Source of the DNA: Candidatus Woesearchaeota archaeon
GTDB taxonomy: Archaea; Nanobdellota; Nanobdellia; Woesearchaeales; ARS49
Length of the DNA: 18,751 nucleotides
NCBI GenBank assembly: GCA_019323575.1
Contig: JAHWHB010000024.1
Coordinates: 1 to 18,751 of the forward strand
Direction of reading: 5' to 3'
The notes beneath the pieces were generated by a model. The model worked only from the letters and a program-made list of their open reading frames with translations. It made no database searches and was not told where the DNA came from. Shown here one piece after another: positions 12,988-18,751 of this stretch. Position numbers and translations under genes: made by a program. Numbering within the stretch: the first letter of the stretch is position 1; each line of letters starts with the position of its first letter.

Positions 12988-13971
12988 TTATTTCTCCTTA
13001 GGATACGTACCGGGAAGCATAAACACCTTATTCGTTCTCACAGCAAAACCCTTCTGCTCAGTCATAACCTGCTCAGAAGTCATAACAGCAATACCAAGAG
13101 CAACCAATTCGTCCTTCAAAGTCATAATCGCAACAACATCATCCTTATCAATGCTAGAATCCAACTTAACAATACCAGGCACGTTCAAAGTAGCACCATG
13201 ACAAACAGTATCAACAGCGCTGTCCTGAATCCAAACCTTTGGAAGATGCTGAACAGCAAACTCAACAGGCTTAACACAATACCTTAAGAATTTATCATTC
13301 TTCTCTTCCTTCCAAAAAGCAAAAGCGTCCTCCAAATCCTGCAAAGTAACCCAATCCTTCTCAGAAAAAGGACCGGCCTTAGTACGAATAAGCTCAGACA
13401 TATGAGCGCCAACCTTCAAACGCTTACCAACGTCATGACACAATTTTCTAACATAAGTTCCAGCCTGAGAACCCATCCTAAACAAAACATCACGACCATC
13501 AATCTCAAGAATATCTAAATAATACACTTCGCGCTCACGCTCCTGCCTGACAACAGCAGACTTAACAGGAGGCAGCTGCAAAATCTTGCCAGTAAACTCC
13601 TTCAAAGCTTTTTCCAATTCTTTTTTATCAACATCATCATGCAAATGCATAATACAAACATACTCCTTGCCGGCCTTCAACAAAGCATCAACAACACGAG
13701 TAGCACGGCCAAGAGCAACAGGCAAAACACCAGTCACGCCAGGATCCAAGCTACCACCATGACCTGCCTTGTCAATACCAAAAATTTTCTGCACATAATC
13801 AGAAACCATATGAGAGGTAGGGCCTTTGGGCTTGTTCAAAACAACAACACCAAAATTAATCAACACATCAACAGGCCTTTCAAAAGGATTGCAACCAAAC
13901 TTAGGATTAGTAGAACACTCACGCTTAACAAGCACTTCACGCTTCACTTTCTCAAAAGGCAAAACTCCCAT
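12988..13971 (-). CDS. cbf5: tRNA/rRNA pseudouridine synthase Cbf5 (dyskerin homologue)
   Basis: Cbf5 is the catalytic subunit of archaeal H/ACA ribonucleoproteins, isomerising uridine to pseudouridine in rRNA and able to make pseudouridine 55 in tRNA. At 327 aa it is of family length. The N-terminus leads into VVVLNKPKGPTSHMVSDYV, then the catalytic GHGGSLDPGVTGVLP with D76. Later motifs are RQEREREVYYLDILE and AGTYVRKLCHDVG. A C-terminal PUA domain (about 240-325) carries GATLNVPGI and VALGIAVM, and would bind the ACA or CCA end. A TATA box at 13993-14002 overlaps the stop of the upstream eL31 gene about 27 nt before the ATG, so the gene has its own leaderless promoter and may also be read with the ribosomal operon. 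Confidence 0.95.
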   Translation of the reverse strand: MGVLPFEKVKREVLVKRECSTNPKFGCNPFERPVDVLINFGVVVLNKPKGPTSHMVSDYVQKIFGIDKAGHGGSLDPGVTGVLPVALGRATRVVDALLKAGKEYVCIMHLHDDVDKKELEKALKEFTGKILQLPPVKSAVVRQEREREVYYLDILEIDGRDVLFRMGSQAGTYVRKLCHDVGKRLKVGAHMSELIRTKAGPFSEKDWVTLQDLEDAFAFWKEEKNDKFLRYCVKPVEFAVQHLPKVWIQDSAVDTVCHGATLNVPGIVKLDSSIDKDDVVAIMTLKDELVALGIAVMTSEQVMTEQKGFAVRTNKVFMLPGTYPKEK

Positions 13972-13992
13972 AACAAAGAATTAACACCCACC

Positions 13993-14002
13993 AATTATAA
14001 GG
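13993..14002 (-). promoter_or_regulatory. TATA box of cbf5, overlapping the eL31 stop codon
   Basis: CCTTATAATT on the minus strand includes the eL31 TAA stop and is centred about 27 nt before the cbf5 ATG at 13971, predicting a leaderless transcript. Confidence 0.5.
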
Positions 14003-14516
14003 CTTTCGCGGGCTCAGCAGGTTTTGGTTTTTCTACTGGCTTCTTAACAGGCTTTGGCTTGGCAGGCTTTTTTTCCACAGGCTTTTTCTCTGCAGGCTTA
14101 ACCTCTGCTTTCTCAGCAGGTTTTACTTCAGACTTTTCAACAGGTTTAGCTTCTGTTTTCTCAACAGGTTTAACCTCGGTTTTTTCCTCTTTCTTTCCAG
14201 AAACCTTCTCAGCAATCTTCTTCACAATGCCTTTCTTCTCCTCAGGCTTCTTAACTTCCTCAACAGGAGCGCCAAACAACTCAGCCTTCACAACATTCTT
14301 ATCATCTTTAGAAACATTAACCTTAATCTTAGAAGGAGGATTCTTCATGCCGTGCTTCCACAGCTCCATATTCAGATACCTGCCAAGACGAACATCCTCA
14401 CTCTTCATATGACGTACAAGAAATTCTTTCAGAGTATTAACTGCCTTTTTCGCCCTCCTATACTTCGGAGCCTTCAACCAACCTTTCCTCAAAGGAACAA
14501 CATAAGTTCTTTCCAT
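13995..14516 (-). CDS. rpl31e: 50S ribosomal protein eL31 with long Lys/Pro/Glu tail
   Basis: Residues 1-83 are a standard eL31: ERTYVVPLRKGWLKAPKYRR, an internal helix with HMKSEDVRLGRYLN, then KIKVNVSKDD and KAELFG. The protein binds the large subunit near the peptide exit tunnel. It is extended to 173 aa by a tail of about 90 residues, almost entirely K, P, E, A and V. The tail contains four tandem octapeptides at residues 113-144 with the pattern [TSA]-E-[VA]-K-P-[VA]-E-K. Ordinary archaeal eL31 proteins are about 80-100 aa, so the tail is unusual; eS19 in the same operon also has one. The ATG is preceded by GAAGGT about 6 nt upstream, overlapping the end of eL39, and the gene follows eL39 by 1 nt. 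Confidence 0.93.
   Translation of the reverse strand: MERTYVVPLRKGWLKAPKYRRAKKAVNTLKEFLVRHMKSEDVRLGRYLNMELWKHGMKNPPSKIKVNVSKDDKNVVKAELFGAPVEEVKKPEEKKGIVKKIAEKVSGKKEEKTEVKPVEKTEAKPVEKSEVKPAEKAEVKPAEKKPVEKKPAKPKPVKKPVEKPKPAEPAKAL
14085..14180 (-). repeat. Four tandem 24-bp units in the eL31 tail
   Basis: Four degenerate 24-bp repeats encode the octapeptides TEVKPVEK, TEAKPVEK, SEVKPAEK and AEVKPAEK. The units differ at many third positions, so the array is not a very recent duplication, and the protein pattern appears to be retained. Confidence 0.8.
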
Positions 14517-14517
14517 C

Positions 14518-14691
14518 TTAAACCTTCAACTTAGTCCTGCGCCAGCTTCTCTTAACAGCAGTATGCCTGCCAGGGTGAACCCTGCGGCCCTTGCCGTAAG
14601 CTTTAGGAACTGTCCAAAAAGGAGCCCAACGCGTCTGACGCATACGCTTAACCAAACGCTTCTTCCTAGCTGGATGCTTATTGCTCGGCAT
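14518..14691 (-). CDS. rpl39e: 50S ribosomal protein eL39
   Basis: A 57-residue, very basic protein starting MPSNKHPARKKRLVKR, with QTRWAPFW in the middle and RHTAVKRSWRRTKLKV at the end, matching archaeal eL39 (about 51 aa) with a few extra residues. It lines the peptide exit tunnel. The ATG at 14691 lies inside the end of the eS19 gene (14-nt overlap) and is preceded by GAGGT 5 nt upstream; its stop is 1 nt before the eL31 ATG. The eS19-eL39-eL31 order is a common archaeal arrangement. Confidence 0.95.
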   Translation of the reverse strand: MPSNKHPARKKRLVKRMRQTRWAPFWTVPKAYGKGRRVHPGRHTAVKRSWRRTKLKV

Positions 14692-15316
14692 TCTTAACCT
14701 CTTCCTTAACTTCTGATTTTGATTCTTCCTTAACCTCTTCTTTTACTTCTTCTTTAGCTTCTGACTTCTCAACCTTCTTCTTCCTGGGAGCGCGAGGCTT
14801 TCTAGGAGCACGAGGCTTCTTAGGCTTAGCCTCTTTAACCTCAGCCTCGACCTTAACCTCTTCCTTAGGAGCAGCAGGCAAAACAACACCCTGCTCTTTC
14901 ATAATCTGAGAAGCAACACCCTCCAACAACTTCTGACCAGCAGGAGCAATAATCCTGCCCTTGTGAACACCCTTAGCAACCTGCTTGGCAAGATTAGCCT
15001 TTTCCAACTGCTGCAAAATCTTCCTAAGAATATTGCCAGAACCAGCATAAAAACGATCAGGAGCATAACCACAATTCTTCCTGCCGCCAAAAACAACTCT
15101 CAACTTCTGAGTCCCAACCGGGCCAAGAGTGAACAACTTCCTCAAAACAGCGGCGCTTCTGATAAACCACCAATCATCCTGAACAGGAGGGCGCTCCCGG
15201 TTCATACCAGTCTTAACAAAAGGCGCCCAAGCTGGCGGCTTAATATTAGCATCCTTTTTCAGTTCCTCAGCAACACGCATGATTAAAAGCGTTGCATCAA
15301 CATCATGTATTCCCAT
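14678..15316 (-). CDS. rps19e: 30S ribosomal protein eS19 with long charged tail
   Basis: Residues 1-145 are eS19, a small-subunit protein needed for 30S maturation: an N-terminal helix with IMRVAEELK, the conserved KPPAWAPFVKTG, then DDWWFIRSAAVLRKLF, GPVGTQKLRVVFGGRKN, GSGNILRKILQQLEK and GRIIAPAGQKLL. From about 148 a 65-residue low-complexity tail follows: first KPRAPRKPRAPRKKK (basic), then repeated EVKEE units (acidic/mixed). Standard archaeal eS19 is about 150 aa. The SD GAGGT (15324-15328) lies 7 nt before the ATG. The leader of about 47 nt contains a 6-bp hairpin. It leads the operon eS19-eL39-eL31, possibly extending to cbf5. Confidence 0.94.
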   Translation of the reverse strand: MGIHDVDATLLIMRVAEELKKDANIKPPAWAPFVKTGMNRERPPVQDDWWFIRSAAVLRKLFTLGPVGTQKLRVVFGGRKNCGYAPDRFYAGSGNILRKILQQLEKANLAKQVAKGVHKGRIIAPAGQKLLEGVASQIMKEQGVVLPAAPKEEVKVEAEVKEAKPKKPRAPRKPRAPRKKKVEKSEAKEEVKEEVKEESKSEVKEEVKNAEQ

Positions 15317-15339
15317 TGTTTTGACCTCACGGTCTTATT

Positions 15340-15360
15340 TGGACGTCTTATGATCGTCCA
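15340..15360 (-). promoter_or_regulatory. Hairpin in the eS19 operon leader
   Basis: TGGACG and CGTCCA form a 6-bp stem with a 9-nt loop between the predicted transcription start (near 15362) and the SD. Autogenous control by a ribosomal protein is possible but untested. Confidence 0.35.
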
Positions 15361-15386
15361 GAATATAACAAGGGCAAGAGAGGTGG

Positions 15387-15394
15387 TTTATAAA
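15387..15394 (-). promoter_or_regulatory. TATA box, eS19-eL39-eL31 operon
   Basis: TTTATAAA on the minus strand, just downstream of the Nudix gene stop, would start transcription near 15362. This gives a leader of about 47 nt with an SD. Confidence 0.6.
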
Positions 15395-15396
15395 GG

Positions 15397-15879
15397 TTAC
15401 GGATAAAGCCTTTCTATAATATGAGAAAGCTCGGGATGAACAAGCTGGTTCTTCTTAACCATATCCTTAACATCAGCAACAGAAAACCACCTGCAGCCAG
15501 AAACCTCATCAGCATTAAACTTGAAAGGACCATTGCAAACACCGCGAAAAACCTTCAAAAACTTACGCATCTTATAATGATCGTAAGGAGACTCGTGAAT
15601 CAAAGTCAAAGGAACATCAACACCAATCTCCTCCAACAACTCACGCTTGGCAGCCTCCTCATAACTCTCACCCTTCTTAACGTGACCGCCCGCAGAAGTA
15701 ACCCAGTGGCCAGGACAAAACCTCTTCTTAGCAGAACGCATCTGCAACAACAGCTCGCCCTTATCATTAAAAATCAAAACATGAGCAATACGATGATTCA
15801 AACGCTTCTCATAAATATCAACAACAGAGGCGCTGCCGACAACCTTGTCATTCTCATCAACAACATCAAGCACTTCCAT
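15397..15879 (-). CDS. Nudix hydrolase, IDI-like
   Basis: A 160-aa Nudix protein with a complete box, G65-x5-E71-x7-R79-E80-L-L-E83-E84-I-G86, so a metal-dependent hydrolase of a nucleoside-diphosphate-linked substrate is expected. The overall pattern (MEVLDVVDENDKVVG, LNHRIAHVLIFN, LLQMRSAKK, PGHWVTSAGGH) resembles the branch of Nudix proteins related to type I IPP isomerase, such as bacterial YfcD. The catalytic Cys of IDI (CGHP) is replaced by AGGH, so isomerase activity is unlikely. The ATG at 15879 is chosen because a TATA box lies about 28 nt upstream; a GTG at 15900 would add a seven-residue hydrophobic run. It is divergent from ThrRS. Substrate is unknown. Confidence 0.85.
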   Translation of the reverse strand: MEVLDVVDENDKVVGSASVVDIYEKRLNHRIAHVLIFNDKGELLLQMRSAKKRFCPGHWVTSAGGHVKKGESYEEAAKRELLEEIGVDVPLTLIHESPYDHYKMRKFLKVFRGVCNGPFKFNADEVSGCRWFSVADVKDMVKKNQLVHPELSHIIERLYP

Positions 15880-15903
15880 AAAAAACAAAAATAAAAACAC
15901 TAT

Positions 15904-15911
15904 ATTATAAA
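15904..15911 (-). promoter_or_regulatory. TATA box, Nudix gene
   Basis: TTTATAAT on the minus strand is centred about 28 nt before the ATG at 15879, consistent with a leaderless mRNA. Confidence 0.55.
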
Positions 15912-15926
15912 CTTTTGTTCAAAACA

Positions 15927-15935
15927 TTTTTAAAC
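15927..15935 (+). promoter_or_regulatory. TATA box, ThrRS
   Basis: TTTTTAAAC is centred about 26 nt before the ATG at 15957, with no SD in between, consistent with a leaderless mRNA. It is back-to-back with the Nudix promoter. Confidence 0.5.
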
Positions 15936-15956
15936 AACACAAATCAACAATTTAGT

Positions 15957-17852
15957 ATGCTCAAACTAACACTGCCAGACGGCAAAGTTTTGCAGCTGCC
16001 AGACAAAAGCACAGGAATGCAGGCAGCGGAAGCTATAGGCAGAAAACTAGCAAAAGAAGCACTAGCAATAGAAGTAAACGGAGAGACAAGAGACCTGAGC
16101 AGAGAAATAGAAAAAGACTCAAAAATCAAAATACTAACGTTCTCAGACGAAAAAGGAAAAGAAGTATTCAGGCACAGCACAGCACACATATTCGCACAAG
16201 CAATAAAACAACTCTACCCGGAAGCAAAACCAACAATCGGACCGGCAGTAGAAGAAGGATTCTACTACGACTTTGACGATTTGAAAATCACGCCAGAAGA
16301 CTTTGAAAAAATACAAATCAAAATGCAGGAAATAGTTAACGCAGACCACCCATTCGAAAGAATCGAATGGACAATGGCAGACGTAAAAAAACTAAACAAC
16401 CAATACAAAACAGAACTTGCGGAAGAGTACAAAAAACAAGGACTAAAGCTGACTGCATACAAGTCAGGAGACTTCGCAGACCTGTGCGAAGGACCGCACG
16501 TGCCAACAACAAAATACATCAAAGCATTCAAACTCACAAAAATAGCAGCAGCATACTGGAAAGGAGACCAAAAAAACAAACAGCTAACAAGAATTTACGG
16601 AATAAGCTTCCCAAGCACAAAAGAACTACACGAACACGAAAAACTACAAGAAGAAATAGAAAAAAGAGACCACAGAAAAATCGGACAAAAACTAGAACTA
16701 TTCATGACACACGAATGGAGCCCGGGAAGCCCATTCTTCCTGCCAAAAGGAACACTAATCTACAACGAACTACTGAAATACATCAGGGAAGAATACTGGA
16801 AAAGAGGCTACCAAGAAGTCATCACGCCCCAAATGTTCAACAAAGCACTATGGGAACAATCAGGACACTGGGCGCACTTCAAAGAAAACATGTTTACACT
16901 AGAAGTAGACAACGAAGAATTCTCACTAAAACCAATGAACTGCCCATCACACGTCCTAATCTTCAAATCAAAAACAAGAAGCTATCGCGATTTACCTCTA
17001 AGAATAGCAGACTTCTGCTACCTCTACAGAAACGAAGTAAGAGGAACACTCGGCGGGCTGACAAGAGTAAGAAAACTATCACAAGACGACGCACACATAT
17101 TCTGCACACCCGAACAAATCAAACAAGAAATCAAAGGAGTGCTCGACTTCATCAAATTCATCTACACAGAAACATTCAAAATGCCCTACAAAGCAAAACT
17201 CTCAACAAAACCAGACAAAGCAATGGGCGCGCCAGAACTCTGGGAACAAGCAGAAAAATCACTAGCAGACGCACTAAAAGAACTCAAAATACCCTATGAC
17301 GTCGCCCCGGGCGAGGGAGCATTCTACGGGCCAAAAATAGACTGCTTTGTCAAAGACGTACTCGGAAGAGAATGGCAATGCGCAACCTGCCAACTAGACT
17401 TCCAAATGCCATTACGCATGGGCGCAGAGTATGAAGGAGAAGACAACAAAAAACACACAAGCGTAATGATACACAGAGCACTATTAGGCACGCTAGAAAG
17501 ATTCATGGGAGTGATGATAGAACACTACGCAGGAAAGTTTCCACTATGGATATCACCAGAACAAGTAAGAGTATTAACAGTAGCAGACAGGTTTGAGAAA
17601 GACGCACAAAAACTAGTTGAAGAAATGAGAAAACACCACATCAAAGCAACACTAGACGCAACAGCAGAAACAATCAACAAAAAAGTAAGAAACGCACAAG
17701 TAGACCAAGTCAACTACATACTGGTCTACGGAGAAAAAGAACAACAAACCAATTCATTACAAATCAGAACCAGAGACAACAAAGTATCCGGACCAGTAAA
17801 AACAGAACAATTCATACAAGACATACTAAAAGAGATAGCAGAGAAACAATAA
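15957..17852 (+). CDS. thrS: Threonyl-tRNA synthetase, bacterial type
   Basis: It charges tRNA-Thr with threonine. At 631 aa it has the full bacterial layout: TGS domain (1-60), N2 editing domain with HSTAH (H73, H77) and C177/H181 in CEGPH for removing mis-charged serine, class II catalytic core, and anticodon-binding domain (about 530-625, from VRVLTVADRF). The catalytic zinc ligands are C329, H380 and H506, and motif 2 includes YRNEVRG and TRVRKLSQDDAHIF. Most archaeal ThrRS lack TGS and carry a DTD-like editing domain, so this gene points to ancient transfer from bacteria. Codons follow the local A/C-rich strand bias, so it is fully adapted. I chose the ATG at 15957, whose TATA box lies about 26 nt upstream; a TTG at 15915 would overlap the promoter. 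Confidence 0.96.
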   Translation: MLKLTLPDGKVLQLPDKSTGMQAAEAIGRKLAKEALAIEVNGETRDLSREIEKDSKIKILTFSDEKGKEVFRHSTAHIFAQAIKQLYPEAKPTIGPAVEEGFYYDFDDLKITPEDFEKIQIKMQEIVNADHPFERIEWTMADVKKLNNQYKTELAEEYKKQGLKLTAYKSGDFADLCEGPHVPTTKYIKAFKLTKIAAAYWKGDQKNKQLTRIYGISFPSTKELHEHEKLQEEIEKRDHRKIGQKLELFMTHEWSPGSPFFLPKGTLIYNELLKYIREEYWKRGYQEVITPQMFNKALWEQSGHWAHFKENMFTLEVDNEEFSLKPMNCPSHVLIFKSKTRSYRDLPLRIADFCYLYRNEVRGTLGGLTRVRKLSQDDAHIFCTPEQIKQEIKGVLDFIKFIYTETFKMPYKAKLSTKPDKAMGAPELWEQAEKSLADALKELKIPYDVAPGEGAFYGPKIDCFVKDVLGREWQCATCQLDFQMPLRMGAEYEGEDNKKHTSVMIHRALLGTLERFMGVMIEHYAGKFPLWISPEQVRVLTVADRFEKDAQKLVEEMRKHHIKATLDATAETINKKVRNAQVDQVNYILVYGEKEQQTNSLQIRTRDNKVSGPVKTEQFIQDILKEIAEKQ

Positions 17853-17853
17853 A

Positions 17854-17861
17854 TTTAAATA
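17854..17861 (+). promoter_or_regulatory. TATA box, surface-protein gene
   Basis: TTTAAATA begins 2 nt after the ThrRS stop. Transcription would start near 17884, giving a leader of about 27 nt that contains the strong SD. Confidence 0.55.
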
Positions 17862-17896
17862 CACTTTTCTCGTAATAAACAATAATTCACATTAAA

Positions 17897-17904
17897 AAGG
17901 AGGT
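17897..17904 (+). promoter_or_regulatory. Strong Shine-Dalgarno, AAGGAGGT
   Basis: A near-perfect anti-16S complement 6 nt before the ATG at 17911, the strongest SD in the window, suggests high expression of the pilin-like protein. Confidence 0.8.
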
Positions 17905-17910
17905 ATTCAG

Positions 17911-18666
17911 ATGAAAAGAGGCCAAATCGGAATCGGATTAGTAATTCTAGGAGTAGTAGCAATCATAGCAGTAATAGGACTAGTATTACTGTTCACAAGA
18001 GCAAGCGAACCAGAAGGAGCACTATTAACAGACCTATCAATAGGAAGCACATACGGAACAGAAACAGTGCCAGGACTAGGAATATCAGAAGTATACCCGA
18101 CACCAGAATACATAAGATGGAGAGGCGGAGGAGGAACTCCAATGCAGCCAGAAGTAGCATACCCAACCTCCACATACTATCAAACATACCCAACAATAAA
18201 CACTCAAGGAACAAGAACACCAGCATTCATAGTAAGCGCAAAATACGCTGAAGGATCAAGAAGCGGATTCGCAACACTAGAAGACATGTACGGATGCGAA
18301 AACGACCTAATGCTGGCAGGAATCGGAGTGCCACACGACCTATACAACGCATACGCAGTGCCAAACAAAGCAGGAACATCACAAGCAACAGGAATGTACC
18401 CGCCAAGCAGCTCAGCAGAACCAAGACCAACAAAAGACTACATAGGAAAACTAGGCGGAGACATGTACATGTACATGAACAGCGTAGGCGCAGAACAAAC
18501 AATGCCGGGAAAAAGCAGCGAAGACCTCAACAGAGAACTAATACTAACAAAACTAGTCTACGGACCAACAAGCACAGCAAAATACAAGTGGACATCAGTA
18601 ACAATAAACGGAAAAGAAGTCCCAGTATGCTGGGTAGGCGCAAAAACATTCCCATTCCCACAATAA
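17911..18666 (+). CDS. Secreted/surface protein with pilin- or archaellin-like N-terminus
   Basis: A 251-aa protein beginning MKRGQIGIGLVILGVVAIIA: a short basic stretch, then KRG-Q, a plausible class III signal cleaved after G4 by an archaeal prepilin peptidase, and a hydrophobic helix (about 8-28) that would form the filament core. After the predicted cut the mature protein starts Q-I-G-I-G, placing GIG where archaellins have it. The rest is Gly, Pro, Tyr, Thr and Ser rich with two Cys (in YGCEND and PVCWVG) that could form a disulfide; no archaellin or pilin head domain is recognised. A simple membrane-anchored surface protein is the alternative. A strong SD and its own TATA box indicate high expression. 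The next gene has a similar N-terminus, which favours an assembly of related subunits. Confidence 0.6.
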   Translation: MKRGQIGIGLVILGVVAIIAVIGLVLLFTRASEPEGALLTDLSIGSTYGTETVPGLGISEVYPTPEYIRWRGGGGTPMQPEVAYPTSTYYQTYPTINTQGTRTPAFIVSAKYAEGSRSGFATLEDMYGCENDLMLAGIGVPHDLYNAYAVPNKAGTSQATGMYPPSSSAEPRPTKDYIGKLGGDMYMYMNSVGAEQTMPGKSSEDLNRELILTKLVYGPTSTAKYKWTSVTINGKEVPVCWVGAKTFPFPQ

Positions 18667-18674
18667 AATTTTAA

Positions 18675-18683
18675 TTTTTTTTT
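18675..18683 (+). terminator. Oligo-T tract after the surface-protein gene
   Basis: Nine T residues follow the stop by 8 nt. Oligo-T on the coding strand is the usual archaeal terminator signal. Because the next ATG is only 3 nt later, it may allow partial readthrough. Confidence 0.4.
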
Positions 18684-18686
18684 AAA

Positions 18687-18751
18687 ATGAAAGGACAGAC
18701 AAAAATATCAATGGTATTCTTAGGCATAATCGCAATAGTAGCACTATTCGG
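18687..18751 (+). CDS. Second pilin-like N-terminus, partial (runs off the window)
   Basis: Only 21 complete codons are visible: MKGQTKISMVFLGIIAIVAL, one more residue and then the window end. It has the same plan as the preceding gene: a basic residue, KG-Q as a possible prepilin peptidase site, and a hydrophobic helix. The 20-nt gap and similar start suggest a tandem pair of related surface or filament proteins. No SD is seen, and the T-rich run is directly upstream. Nothing can be said about the body of the protein. Confidence 0.55.
   Translation, partial: MKGQTKISMVFLGIIAIVALF

Noticed and set aside
13639..14412. 257-codon frame on + with a Phe/Gly/Ser-rich repeat
   Set aside because: It is the antisense of the eL31 repeat tail and the cbf5 start. 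The apparent FSTGF-type repeats mirror the octapeptide repeats.
14700..14860. Low-complexity stretch as a DNA repeat element or CRISPR-like array
   Set aside because: The periodicity is codon-based and in frame with the eS19 tail. Units are short and lack spacers.
16367..17299. 310-codon frame on + inside ThrRS
   Set aside because: Alternative frame of a well-supported synthetase; very rich in R, T and N as expected from shifted A/C-rich codons.

Overview
The window looks archaeal. It carries eukaryote/archaea-type ribosomal proteins eS19, eL39 and eL31, an archaeal Cbf5 pseudouridine synthase, a pyruvoyl-dependent arginine decarboxylase, and TATA-box promoters about 26-28 nt upstream of genes that lack Shine-Dalgarno (SD) sequences. 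Small proteins, overlapping genes, a bacterial-type ThrRS and a type I IPP isomerase suggest a small-genome DPANN-like lineage such as Woesearchaeota or Pacearchaeota. That lineage call is inference; only archaeal origin is well supported. No rRNA, tRNA, CRISPR array, insertion sequence or origin was recognised, and no stretch longer than 300 bases is gene-free.

Layout. (1) 1-1184 (+): a partial helix-turn-helix (HTH) protein overlapping a PIN-domain nuclease, a likely toxin-antitoxin-type pair. (2) 1194-1985 (+): promoter, leader of about 100 nt with a hairpin and a small upstream ORF, then pyruvoyl arginine decarboxylase. (3) 3535-1980 (-): GNAT-like protein and type I IPP isomerase, ATGA-coupled. 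(4) 3623-4143 (+): two small overlapping zinc-ribbon genes, divergent from region 3. (5) 11467-4140 (-): a six-gene MoxR/VWA operon containing a BatA-like VWA protein, a double-VWA membrane protein, a membrane-anchored coiled coil, a three-TM protein, a MoxR AAA+ ATPase and a DUF58 protein. (6) 12170-11515 (-): AbrB/PIN toxin-antitoxin pair. (7) 12298-12987 (+): three short genes, two of them Cys-rich, on a stretch whose composition differs from the rest of the window. (8) 15316-12988 (-): eS19-eL39-eL31, then Cbf5 with its own promoter. (9) 15879-15397 (-): IDI-like Nudix hydrolase. (10) 15957-17852 (+): bacterial-type ThrRS. (11) 17911-18751 (+): two genes with class III (pilin/archaellin-like) N termini, the second cut by the window end.

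How the genes work together. The MoxR operon probably forms a membrane-associated AAA+/VWA remodelling system: MoxR drives ATP-dependent conformational work, DUF58 and the VWA proteins supply metal-dependent adhesion sites, and the small membrane proteins act as partners. The ribosomal genes and Cbf5 serve translation and RNA modification, with ThrRS supplying Thr-tRNA. Arginine decarboxylase makes agmatine for polyamines, and IDI feeds archaeal isoprenoid lipid synthesis.

The most striking window-scale feature is base asymmetry. The + strand is rich in A and C and poor in G and/or T whichever way the genes point, so genes on the two strands use opposite codon sets. The skew is weaker over the ribosomal genes and absent over the 117-aa gene at 12298-12651, which marks that gene as a likely recent arrival. 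The T-poor + strand also leaves many long spurious antisense frames open.
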